Assembly: GCA_020847315.1 (NCBI GenBank)
Contig: JADLCF010000085.1
Location: 1-43,822 of the forward strand
Length of the DNA: 43,822 nucleotides
DNA from: Bryobacterales bacterium
GTDB lineage: Bacteria; Acidobacteriota; Terriglobia; Bryobacterales; Bryobacteraceae
Direction: 5' to 3'
In this document: piece after piece, positions 35,769-43,144 of the stretch
Layout: each line of letters starts with the position of its first letter
Numbering within the stretch: the stretch's first letter is position 1
The notes under the pieces: generated by a model
What the model saw: only the letters and a program-made list of their open reading frames with translations
Databases searched by the model: none
Told to the model about the DNA's origin: nothing
Translations under genes and position numbers: made by a program

Positions 35769-37214
35769 TCAGCAATCCGGGCCGAAATCGGCTTCGAACG
35801 CGGCCGCCAGATCCGCACCCCAGTTGGCGATAGGTTGCAATCGCCCGAAGAAGAAGCGGAGCACCGGCGGCTCCTCAACGAATGTCAGCCCCTTGACGAG
35901 TTCGCGGTGCGCATGGAGCCAAGTGAGGCGGTCTACCGCATACTCAACATGGGAGATCGTGTACACGCGCCGCGGTACGGCCAGGCGCGCCAGTTCCAGG
36001 TCTGAGAGTACATCGTTCCCCGCTTCGTCCCGGTCCGAAGACACCGTTCCGCGCTCCATGCTGCGGATGCCGGAGGAAATGTAGATTGCGGCGGCCAACG
36101 CGCCGGCCGGATACTCCGCTTGTGGAATATGCGGCAGAAACCGGGTCGCATCGACATGGCAGGCCAAGCCCCCGGGAGGCGTCACGACGGGTACGCCGCT
36201 CTCCAGCAGCCTGCCGGCGAAGTACTCGATCAAATCCGCGGAACTCCCGGCCACTTCCAACTCCGTCATTTCCCGGATGCCCACTGCCATGGCCTCCACT
36301 TCCTTCGCCGACATGCCGCCGTATGTCAGGAAGCCTTCGTAAACGGGCAGCCACGGCCGGATGGCCTCGAAATACTGCTTGTTATTGGTGGCGATCAAGC
36401 CGCCGCGCACGCTGCAACTCTTGCGGCCCGAGAGATAGCAGATATCCGCGTAGCTCATCATTTCCCGGATAATGCCGCGGATCGAGGCCGTCGCATAACC
36501 CGCTTCCCGCTTGTGAATGAAATAGGCGTTTTCGGAGATGAGGCTGGCGTCGAGCACCAGCGGAATTCCATGTTGGGACGCAATCTCTTTCACCCCGCGG
36601 AGATTGGCCATCGAGAAGGGTTGGCCCCCGATCAGGTTGGTCGTCGCCTCCATCCGGACGAACGGGATGCGCTCCGCGCCCCATTCGCGGATCACAGCTT
36701 CGAACTTCGCGGGGTCGAGGTTGCCCTTGAACGGGTCAGTGCTTTGCGTGTTCAGCGCTTCTTCGCCGAAGATCTCGAGCACCTTGCCGCCGGCCAGTTC
36801 GAAATGGGCCTTCGTCGTCGTGAAGTGGTAGTTCATCGGGACGGCATGCCCCGGTTTCACGAATACCTTCGAGAGCAGATGCTCCGCCGCCCGGCCCTGG
36901 TGCACCGGCAACAGATACTCCAGCCCGAACACCTCCCGGACGGCGTCCGCCAGTTTGTAGAAACTCTCCGATCCCGCATACGCATCGTCGGAAACCATCA
37001 TGGCGGCGAGTTGATTGTCGCTCATCGCATTGGTTCCGCTGTCTGTCAGCATGTCCATGAAGACGTCGCGGGTGCGAAGAAGAAACGTGTTATAGCCCCC
37101 TTCCTCGATTGCCCGCAGCCGGTCGTGAACGGGAGCAAGCCGCGCCTTCTGCACGATCCGGACCTTGTGCATTTCGATCGGAATCGTTTTTCCATTCGAG
37201 AGCTTCACGCTCAT
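35769..37214 (-). CDS. Tyrosine phenol-lyase-like beta-eliminating lyase with altered active site
   Basis: The 481-residue protein belongs to the PLP fold-type-I tyrosine phenol-lyase/tryptophanase family. Conserved positions (phenol-lyase numbering minus about 8) are T57/S59, Y79, QGR (106-108), F131-T132 (FTTTK), N193, D222, S262 and Schiff-base K265. TTT after Phe and the PRRVYT stretch are phenol-lyase-like rather than tryptophanase-like. However, the family Arg after Asp-Ala-Thr (R217 in phenol-lyase) is L225 (DASLISENAYFI). The Lys before the Schiff-base Lys is R264, the next Asp is S266, and the monovalent-cation positions Glu69 and Asn262 are D77 and R270. It may have another substrate or reaction. 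AAAGGAGTG precedes ATG 37214, with a palindrome just upstream. Confidence 0.88.
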   Translation of the reverse strand: MSVKLSNGKTIPIEMHKVRIVQKARLAPVHDRLRAIEEGGYNTFLLRTRDVFMDMLTDSGTNAMSDNQLAAMMVSDDAYAGSESFYKLADAVREVFGLEYLLPVHQGRAAEHLLSKVFVKPGHAVPMNYHFTTTKAHFELAGGKVLEIFGEEALNTQSTDPFKGNLDPAKFEAVIREWGAERIPFVRMEATTNLIGGQPFSMANLRGVKEIASQHGIPLVLDASLISENAYFIHKREAGYATASIRGIIREMMSYADICYLSGRKSCSVRGGLIATNNKQYFEAIRPWLPVYEGFLTYGGMSAKEVEAMAVGIREMTELEVAGSSADLIEYFAGRLLESGVPVVTPPGGLACHVDATRFLPHIPQAEYPAGALAAAIYISSGIRSMERGTVSSDRDEAGNDVLSDLELARLAVPRRVYTISHVEYAVDRLTWLHAHRELVKGLTFVEEPPVLRFFFGRLQPIANWGADLAAAFEADFGPDC

Positions 37215-37231
37215 GAAAGCACTCCTTTAAT

Positions 37232-37246
37232 ATCGGAATATCCGAT
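37232..37246 (-). promoter_or_regulatory. Operator-like palindrome at the start of the lyase gene
   Basis: A perfect inverted repeat, ATCGGA-ATA-TCCGAT, lies 18 bases before the lyase start codon and next to its AAAGGAG ribosome binding site. It could bind a repressor of the lyase gene or form a small hairpin. No regulator gene is adjacent. Confidence 0.45.
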
Positions 37247-37471
37247 TGCGTCTCATTGCCCGCGACAGACCGCCGGAGGACTGCCGCATCCCGATCGGAA
37301 ACCCGCCCCGCTCAAGCGCCGCTCAAAGCCCGCCGATCTCCAACGGGTCCACGAAGCCTCGATCATAGCATGCCGGACGCTCTGAAATCAGACTTAGTTG
37401 TCCGATGTGTGTCCGAGGTCCCGCGGGGCAGGCGTTCCGGTGCTGAAACCTCGTGACAGGTTCCATTGCGC

Positions 37472-37486
37472 CGACAGAGACTGTCG
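37472..37486 (+). promoter_or_regulatory. Inverted repeat upstream of the S10 peptidase gene
   Basis: CGACAG-AGA-CTGTCG is a perfect 6-bp inverted repeat about 41 bp before ATG 37528. TAGAGT at 37516-37521 is a weak -10 match between it and the start. Together with the lyase palindrome it occupies the 313-bp divergent region, which holds no supported gene. Confidence 0.35.
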
Positions 37487-37527
37487 TCATCCCACCAGCA
37501 CTGGATCCCGCATGTTAGAGTGCAAGC

Positions 37528-39108
37528 ATGTCTCGCCAGATCTCTCATCTCAGTGCTTCCAAATGGATTGCCTCCGGATTTTTGCTCGCTCTGCTCCTCA
37601 CCCCGATGGTGGCGCAGGAGCGCGATGCTTCAGCGCCCCCTCCCCCGGCTGCAAAGGAGCCGGCGCCGCCGCCGATTCCGAAGGAGACTTCCGCGGTCAC
37701 TCAGCACCAGATAACCCTCGACGGCAGAGTGCTGAAATACACTGCCACCGCGGCAACGCTGCACATCAACGGGGAGGATGAGAAACCCTACGGCTCCATT
37801 TTCTATGTGGCTTACACGCTCGATGACGCCGAGCCCAGCAGCCGCCCGGTGACGTTCATCTACAACGGCGGTCCGGGCTCATCCTCGATTTGGCTCCACA
37901 TGGGTTCCATCGGCCCCATACGCGTGATTAGCGCCAGCCCCAAAGCCACCGGCGCGGCGCCCTACACCGTCCAGCCCAATGAATACAGCCTGCTGGACCG
38001 CTCCGATCTCGTCTTCATCGATGCGCCGCTCGCGGGCTATTCCCGCGAAATCGGCAAAGGCAAGGCCAAGGATTTCGCCGGCGTTGACCAGGATGTCACC
38101 GCATTCAACAAATTCATCACCCGCTGGGTGAGTGTGAACCACCGCTGGAATTCGCCCAAGTTCCTCTTCGGCGAAAGTTATGGCACCACGCGTTCGGCCG
38201 CGCTCGTTGCTTCTCTCGAGAGCAGCGGGATCTCCTGCAACGGGGTCATTCTCCTTTCAAGCGTGCTGAGCTACGTCGCCCGCGCGCAAGGCTTGGTGGA
38301 CATATACATCGGCAATCTACCCACCTACGCCGCCACCGCCTGGTATTTCAACAAGGTTCCCCGCAAAGGAACCGAGAAGCAGTTCCTCGATAGCGCCAGG
38401 GCGTTTGCGGTCGGCGAGTATGCCGAAGCGCTGGCCCTTGGCCATACGCTTCCGGCGGCCAGAGCCGATGCCGTGGCCGCAAAGCTGGCCGGCTTTACCG
38501 GGCTGAGCCTCGACTACATCAAGCAAGCCAACCTGCGCATCTCCCCCTCGCGCTTTCGCAAGCAGTTGACGCGCGACCAGCGGCAGATTCTTGGCCGCTT
38601 CGATAGCCGGTTCGAGGGAACCGACGTCGATGCCGCCGGCGAAACTCCCGGCTACGACCCTTCGAGCACCGGCATCACCGGCGTCTATGTCTCATCGTTC
38701 CGCGACTACATGGACCGGCAGCTTCAGTACAAATCCGACCTCGATTACCGGGTTAGCGCCGGATCCGCTCTTGGTCGTTGGGATTTCTCGCACCGGCCCG
38801 CCGGCGGGGGCTTCGGGCCGGGCGGGGCTATGACCGATGCCTACGTCGCGGGAGACCTGGCGAACGCCATGCGAAAGAACCCTTCCCTAAAGGTCCTCGC
38901 GGCGAACGGCTTGTACGATCTGGCGACGCCTTTTTTCCAGACGGAACTCGACCTGGCCCAGACGAATCTGGAGAAGAGCCTGGTCCCCAATATCGAGTTC
39001 ACCTACTACCCCGCGGGCCATATGATTTACCTGGACGTGAATTCGCTGAAGCAGTTCAAGAGCGATCTGGCTTCCTGGTACGACCGCGCCCTGAACCGCG
39101 CCCGGTAG
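37528..39108 (+). CDS. Secreted S10-family serine carboxypeptidase-like protein
   Basis: The 526-residue protein has an N-terminal signal/anchor (about 10-29), a Pro-rich stretch, then the alpha/beta-hydrolase S10 domain. Motifs are FIYNGGPGSSS (oxyanion region), the nucleophile S217 in FGESYGTTRSAAL, D464 in ANGLYDLATPF and H498 in YPAGHMIYLD, a complete triad. S10 enzymes remove C-terminal residues at acid pH, which fits a soil bacterium. The bacterial branch is little studied. The start has no ribosome binding site and a -10-like TAGAGT six bases upstream. It is divergent from the lyase gene. Confidence 0.9.
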   Translation: MSRQISHLSASKWIASGFLLALLLTPMVAQERDASAPPPPAAKEPAPPPIPKETSAVTQHQITLDGRVLKYTATAATLHINGEDEKPYGSIFYVAYTLDDAEPSSRPVTFIYNGGPGSSSIWLHMGSIGPIRVISASPKATGAAPYTVQPNEYSLLDRSDLVFIDAPLAGYSREIGKGKAKDFAGVDQDVTAFNKFITRWVSVNHRWNSPKFLFGESYGTTRSAALVASLESSGISCNGVILLSSVLSYVARAQGLVDIYIGNLPTYAATAWYFNKVPRKGTEKQFLDSARAFAVGEYAEALALGHTLPAARADAVAAKLAGFTGLSLDYIKQANLRISPSRFRKQLTRDQRQILGRFDSRFEGTDVDAAGETPGYDPSSTGITGVYVSSFRDYMDRQLQYKSDLDYRVSAGSALGRWDFSHRPAGGGFGPGGAMTDAYVAGDLANAMRKNPSLKVLAANGLYDLATPFFQTELDLAQTNLEKSLVPNIEFTYYPAGHMIYLDVNSLKQFKSDLASWYDRALNRAR

Positions 39109-39253
39109 CGAAGCGTGGATCGGCCGCCGTGGAGGTTCCGGCCAATCGGCGAACGCTTTGTGCCTAAACGGCATTCCGCGTGCGCCCGGATTGGTGATAA
39201 TCTGGGCACACATTCACGCCTGGAATCGATCTCGAACGGAAAGAGGGCTCGCG

Positions 39254-40189
39254 ATGAAATACACGCGGAGAGAACTTGGCGCGCTCACCCTGGCGGGCGC
39301 ACTTCCGATACGGCTCCTGGCTAAGCCCAACTCGAAGTTTGGCGGCGTACAGATTGGGATCAATGCGCCCTATAGTTTCGGCAACATGTCCGAGGACGCC
39401 GATTCAATTCTGAAGGACCTTCTCGATCTAAACCTGAGCGCCGTCGAGCTGCGATCCCAGCCGATCGAGCAATCGCTTGGCGCTCCCAAGCTCGTCCGCG
39501 CTTCCAGGAATGCCTCCGCGGAACAGCGGGAACAGGCGAAGGCTTCTCTCGATACTCTTCGCAAGTGGCGCTTGAGCCAGTCCATCGAAAGCTTCAAGCC
39601 GTTCCGCAAGAAGTGGAACGATGCCGGAGTGGCCCTTCAGATCATCAAGTTCGACGCAGTGGATTCGATGAGCGACGACGAGGTGGGCTACGCCTTTTCC
39701 CTTGCGCGAACGATGGGGGCGGATGCGATTTCGTGCGAGATTCCGTTGAGCAGAACCAAGTGGCTGGGCGAGCTAGCCACGGCCCACAAGTTCCGCGTGG
39801 GCTATCACGGCCATGCGGAAATCCACAACCCGGAGGCCTTCGCCGCTCCCGCGAGCTGGGAGAAGGCGATGACCTATTCCAAGTACAACTGCATCAATCT
39901 CGACATCGGCCATTTTGTCGCGGGGAATAATACGTCGCCGATTCCCTTCATGAAGAAACACGCAGACCGCATCACGCACGTCCACATCAAGGATCGCAAG
40001 ATGCATGAAGGCCCGAACATGGTCTGGGGCCAGGGCGACACCCCCATCCGCGAAGTGCTGCAATTGATGAAGCGGGAGAAATATCCTTTCCAGGCCACCA
40101 TCGAATTCGAGTACAAAGTGCCGGAAGGTAGCACGCGTATGAAGGAAATTGCCCGCTGCATCGAGTATTGCCGGCAGGCCCTCGCATAG
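39254..40189 (+). CDS. Tat-exported sugar phosphate isomerase/epimerase-like TIM-barrel protein
   Basis: The 311-residue protein has a twin-arginine-type signal (TRRELGALTLAGALPIRLLA) and then a xylose-isomerase-like TIM barrel (AP endonuclease 2 family). Characteristic stretches are VQIGINAPYSFG, the metal-site region FRVGYHGHAEIHNPE, NLDIGHFVAGN, THVHIKDRKM and ATIEFEYKVPEG. Such proteins isomerise, epimerise or act as oxidoreductase partners on sugars; the substrate is unknown. ATG 39254 has AGAGGG six bases upstream; the frame is open to 39158. A GC-rich hairpin follows the stop. Confidence 0.86.
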   Translation: MKYTRRELGALTLAGALPIRLLAKPNSKFGGVQIGINAPYSFGNMSEDADSILKDLLDLNLSAVELRSQPIEQSLGAPKLVRASRNASAEQREQAKASLDTLRKWRLSQSIESFKPFRKKWNDAGVALQIIKFDAVDSMSDDEVGYAFSLARTMGADAISCEIPLSRTKWLGELATAHKFRVGYHGHAEIHNPEAFAAPASWEKAMTYSKYNCINLDIGHFVAGNNTSPIPFMKKHADRITHVHIKDRKMHEGPNMVWGQGDTPIREVLQLMKREKYPFQATIEFEYKVPEGSTRMKEIARCIEYCRQALA

Positions 40190-40197
40190 TAGCAGGC

Positions 40198-40234
40198 GTT
40201 TCCGGCCGGTGGCTCGTCTTGGTTAGCCGGAAAC
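40198..40234 (+). terminator. Stem-loop after the TIM-barrel gene
   Basis: GTTTCCGGC (40198-40206) and GCCGGAAAC (40226-40234) form a perfect 9-bp stem with a 19-nt loop, 9 bp after the stop codon. No T-run follows. It may end the transcript or protect its 3' end. Confidence 0.5.
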
Positions 40235-40680
40235 CGGGGCTCCTGGCTGAAAGTCCAAGTTGTCGCGGCACGAGATCGCAGGGAATCGGTTGCCCAGCGG
40301 CGGGAGCGCCGGCAACTACCGGGAGTTCGGGGGCGCATGACCCCTTGAATTGCACGCCGATTCCGAACGCGGTCACAGAGCATCGCAATTTCAACATCCC
40401 CTGGTTTCTCCGTCGCTTAGCGCTATTTCAACGGAACCGGAAAGCCATATTGGCCCTCGCGATTCCTATCCTCAAGCGATTGGAAGATTCTCAACGATGC
40501 CGAGCGTTCTCTTCATCGCAACGGATGCCAAGGATTCGAATGCCATCCCACTCCCAAGCCCGGAGCGTCCCATCCGTCACCACCGGCCCAGCACCCTCGA
40601 AGCCCTGCGCCAATGTATCGCAGATCCATCCTCCAATTGCCGTATCGTATGCGACGGACTCTTGCGCGCCGCTCGCGGTT

Positions 40681-40738
40681 GTCCCCGGCGTCTTACACCA
40701 TCGGAATTCCAACGAAACTGTAAGATCTGTAAGATTCG
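40681..40738 (+). repeat. Structured direct repeat, copy 1
   Basis: Copy 1 runs from GTCCCCGGCG to AAGATTCG. It has TCTTACA (40691-40697), then TGTAAGA twice (40719-40725 and 40728-40734). TCTTACA can pair with either TGTAAGA as a 7-bp stem. The last 20 bases (CTGTAAGATCTGTAAGATTC) are identical in copy 2. Confidence 0.85.
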
Positions 40739-40819
40739 TGTCCACCCCGCCCATCCCCTGCTCAAAGGCCGCCGGCTTCGTTTCGCAGATATGCTCCCGC
40801 GTCGTGCCCGCTCTCCAGC

Positions 40820-40883
40820 CCGTCCCCGGCTTCCGTCTCTTACATCCTCGGAAATCCGTCAAACCTGTAAGATCTGTAAGATT
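40820..40883 (+). repeat. Structured direct repeat, copy 2
   Basis: Copy 2 lies 145 bp downstream of copy 1 (measured at the shared 3' core). It keeps GTCCCCGGC, TCTTACA (40836-40842), TCGGAA, and TGTAAGA twice (40864-40870 and 40873-40879), with small insertions and substitutions between. The same stem can form in both copies, which suggests selection for structure or a shared mobile origin. Confidence 0.85.
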
Positions 40884-40991
40884 CGCCGCCGCTGGAGTGA
40901 GCCGTTCAGAATCATCGCGATGGAAACGAGGTCGTTAGCCGGCTAAAGAAGCGAATGAATTCCGGGCGCTGCCGCATGGCCTGGGTAGCGC

Positions 40992-42323
40992 ATGGGGAAT
41001 TCCCGCGCTCCGCATCGCACGGCCGGGGAGCGGGCGCCGTTATCGTGGCGAACGGAGTATCCTACGAAGTCTGTGCCTCACTCTTCGGAAAACTCATCCG
41101 CCACCGTGGGTTTGGCGGGATTGCGCCCTTGGGCGGCCAGCCTCGCGATGATGTTCTGCTCCTGGCTCAGCTACGTGGATCGGCAGATTCTCGCGGTGCT
41201 CTCCCCGATGATCCTGGCGGATACATCGATGAATGCACAGACCTATAGTACGGTCGTCGCGTCCTTCTCCTTTGCGTACATGTTGGCGAACCCGATCTGG
41301 GGCTCTCTGCTGGACCGCATCGGCCTCCGCGCGGGCATGATGGCGGCTGCGGGTATTTGGTCTTTGGCTAGCGCCGCCCACGCCGCGATGTCCGGCTTCG
41401 CGGGCTTCGCCGCCGTCCGGGCAGTGCTGGGCTTCGGCGAAGGGGCCACATTTCCGGGCGGGCTTCGCGCCGCGATGGATTCGCTGCCACCGCATCGCCA
41501 ATCGCGAGGCATGGCCCTTGCCTATAGCGGAGGCTCTCTCGGCGCAATCCTGACGCCGCTGATGGTAGTGCCGATCGCCGTCCGGTATGGGTGGCGCTCC
41601 GCGTTTCTGCTCACCGGATTGCTGGGGTTGGTTTGGATTCTCGTCTGGGTTCGCATCGCGCGTCCGCCGTTCCTTCCCGCTGTCACTCACCGCACTTCCG
41701 CGCTCGCGTGGCCAAATCTCGCGGAGCGCCGGTTCTGGGCGCTTGTTTCGAGCTACGGCCTGGGTGCCAGCGCGATCGGGCCGATTCTCTATCTGGCGCC
41801 GCTCTACCTCAACCGGGTCCTGGAACTCAGCCAAGCCGATCTGGGGAAGGTCCTCTGGATTCCGCCGCTTGGCTGGGAGGCCGGGTATTTCTTCTGGGGT
41901 TGGGTGGTGGACCGCTTCGCTGCGGGCAACCCACGCCCGGTGCGGATTTTCAGCCTGCTTGCGCTGCTGGCTCTACCCTTCGCCGCCGTGCCGCTTGTGA
42001 CTACGGCTGCCGCTGCGCTCGCCCTATTCTTCTGGACGATGTTCATCGCCGCCGGCTTCCTGGTGCTCTCGCTGCGGGCAGCCGCGTTGACCTACCCTCG
42101 GGAACAGACGGCTCTCGTAGCGGGCATCGGCGCGGGTGCTTGGTCTGCCTTCGTTGCGGTGCTGCTTCCGCTACTCGGCGGCTGGTTTGACGCGCGCCTT
42201 TATGCCCGCACGTTTGTGTTCGTCAGTGTTCTTCCTGCCGTCGGCGTGGCCCTGTGGGCCTGGCTTAGCCGCAATGCCGAAGCGCGGGGAGCGGCGGCAG
42301 GACCGGCGCTGCCCGGCGGTTGA
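40992..42323 (+). CDS. MFS transporter
   Basis: The protein of up to 443 residues is a major-facilitator-superfamily carrier with about 12 hydrophobic segments. Near the N-terminus it has SWLSYVDRQILAVLSPMI, and the MFS loop-2/3 motif appears as NPIWGSLLDRIGLRAGMM. RAVLGFGEGATFPGGLRAAM and YGWRSAFLLTGLLGLVWILV resemble the ACS/spinster-like branch that carries organic anions or sugar acids. The substrate is unknown. The first 40 or so residues are not MFS-like, and GTG codons at about 41070 and 41104 could be the real start. No partner enzyme is next to it, except the exported MsrB downstream. Confidence 0.85.
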   Translation: MGNSRAPHRTAGERAPLSWRTEYPTKSVPHSSENSSATVGLAGLRPWAASLAMMFCSWLSYVDRQILAVLSPMILADTSMNAQTYSTVVASFSFAYMLANPIWGSLLDRIGLRAGMMAAAGIWSLASAAHAAMSGFAGFAAVRAVLGFGEGATFPGGLRAAMDSLPPHRQSRGMALAYSGGSLGAILTPLMVVPIAVRYGWRSAFLLTGLLGLVWILVWVRIARPPFLPAVTHRTSALAWPNLAERRFWALVSSYGLGASAIGPILYLAPLYLNRVLELSQADLGKVLWIPPLGWEAGYFFWGWVVDRFAAGNPRPVRIFSLLALLALPFAAVPLVTTAAAALALFFWTMFIAAGFLVLSLRAAALTYPREQTALVAGIGAGAWSAFVAVLLPLLGGWFDARLYARTFVFVSVLPAVGVALWAWLSRNAEARGAAAGPALPGG

Positions 42324-42395
42324 CGGACTTCTGCAACCGTCCGCGCCGCGAGGACATCGGATAATCAGTACGAAACTGGGAGGGATTATCGCGTT

Positions 42396-43010
42396 ATGGC
42401 ATCGGACTCGCACTCTTCCGTCACACGCCGCCGCGCACTGCTCGGCAGCGCCCTCAGCCTGGGTCTTCCCGCGCTTTCCGCGGAGACGCCCGGCAAGACT
42501 CCAGCTACTTCCGCCCCGAAGACCGCCAAGAATGGAAAGCCCGTGAAAACCGTCAAGATCGCCACTTTCGATAAAGCAGGACGCCGCACCGGCATTGAAA
42601 GCGTCGAGAAGATCATCAAGACCGATGAGGAGTGGAAGAAGGAACTCCCCTCGCTGAGTTTCGACGTGACCAGTTGCCAGGGCACCGAACGCGCGTTCAC
42701 CGGCAAGTACACGGACTTCAAGGGGGACGGGATCTACAAGTGCGTGCGGTGCGGCACGCCGTTGTTTGACTCCAAGACCAAGTATCACTCCGGCTCCGGC
42801 TGGCCCAGCTACTACCAGCCGATCGCCAGGGAGAACGTTTCTGAGAAGGTGGATCTTTCGCATGGCATGCGGCGGGTCGAGGTGCTCTGCAGCCGTTGTG
42901 GCGCCCATCTTGGCCATCTCTTCGACGACGGCCCTAACCCCACGGGGATGCGCTACTGCATGAACTCCGCGGCATTGGAGTTCGACGCCCGGGAGACGCC
43001 GCTTCCGTAA
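42396..43010 (+). CDS. msrB: Tat-exported peptide-methionine (R)-S-oxide reductase MsrB
   Basis: The enzyme reduces methionine-R-sulfoxide in proteins using thiols. The 204-residue protein has a twin-arginine-type signal (TRRRALLGSALSLGLPALSA), so it acts outside the cytoplasm. The MsrB domain (about 75-200) shows the two zinc CxxC pairs C116/C119 and C165/C168, the GSGWPSY and GHLFDDGP motifs, and catalytic C188 in RYCMNSAALEF. The region between signal and domain (about 30-75) is Lys-rich. ATG 42396 has GGGAGGG ten bases upstream, and GATAAT lies near 42359. It would need an extracytoplasmic reductant, not visible here. Confidence 0.94.
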   Translation: MASDSHSSVTRRRALLGSALSLGLPALSAETPGKTPATSAPKTAKNGKPVKTVKIATFDKAGRRTGIESVEKIIKTDEEWKKELPSLSFDVTSCQGTERAFTGKYTDFKGDGIYKCVRCGTPLFDSKTKYHSGSGWPSYYQPIARENVSEKVDLSHGMRRVEVLCSRCGAHLGHLFDDGPNPTGMRYCMNSAALEFDARETPLP

Positions 43011-43121
43011 AAAGGCCCACTGGGAAGGGCGTGTGGATCCCGGGACGGACCGCCTGGAATTCTGCAGACAGGCGTGCGGATAAGGGGCAGGTGAGCCAGA
43101 ACTCCCGCCACTCTCGCTTTT

Positions 43122-43144
43122 CTTCCTTCAGGATGAGAAGGAGG
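43122..43144 (+). promoter_or_regulatory. Hairpin covering the ribosome binding site of the last gene
   Basis: CTTCCTTC (43122-43129) can pair with GAAGGAGG (43137-43144): seven Watson-Crick pairs and one G-U, with the 7-nt loop AGGATGA. The stem holds the AAGGAGG ribosome binding site of GTG 43151, and the loop holds the alternative ATG 43133. This could hinder initiation until opened. Confidence 0.5.

Larger units (their letters stand above)
40235..40991 (+). other. Long non-coding region
   Basis: Together with the hairpin at 40198-40234, about 800 bp between the TIM-barrel and transporter genes hold no convincing gene. Several open frames cross it on both strands, but none has homology or a good ribosome binding site. 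The frames read through the repeat units below. The region contains two structured repeat copies and otherwise nothing I can name. Confidence 0.6.

Noticed and set aside
35769-37214. Naming the lyase gene tnaA
   Set aside because: The FTTTK and PRRVYT stretches are phenol-lyase-like, and several catalytic positions differ from both enzymes, so a specific gene name is not justified.
40168-40938. Open frame of about 256 codons (+) through the 800-bp non-coding region, and a - strand one at 40491-40862
   Set aside because: Composition is unlike a protein, there is no ribosome binding site, and the frames just read through the two repeat copies.
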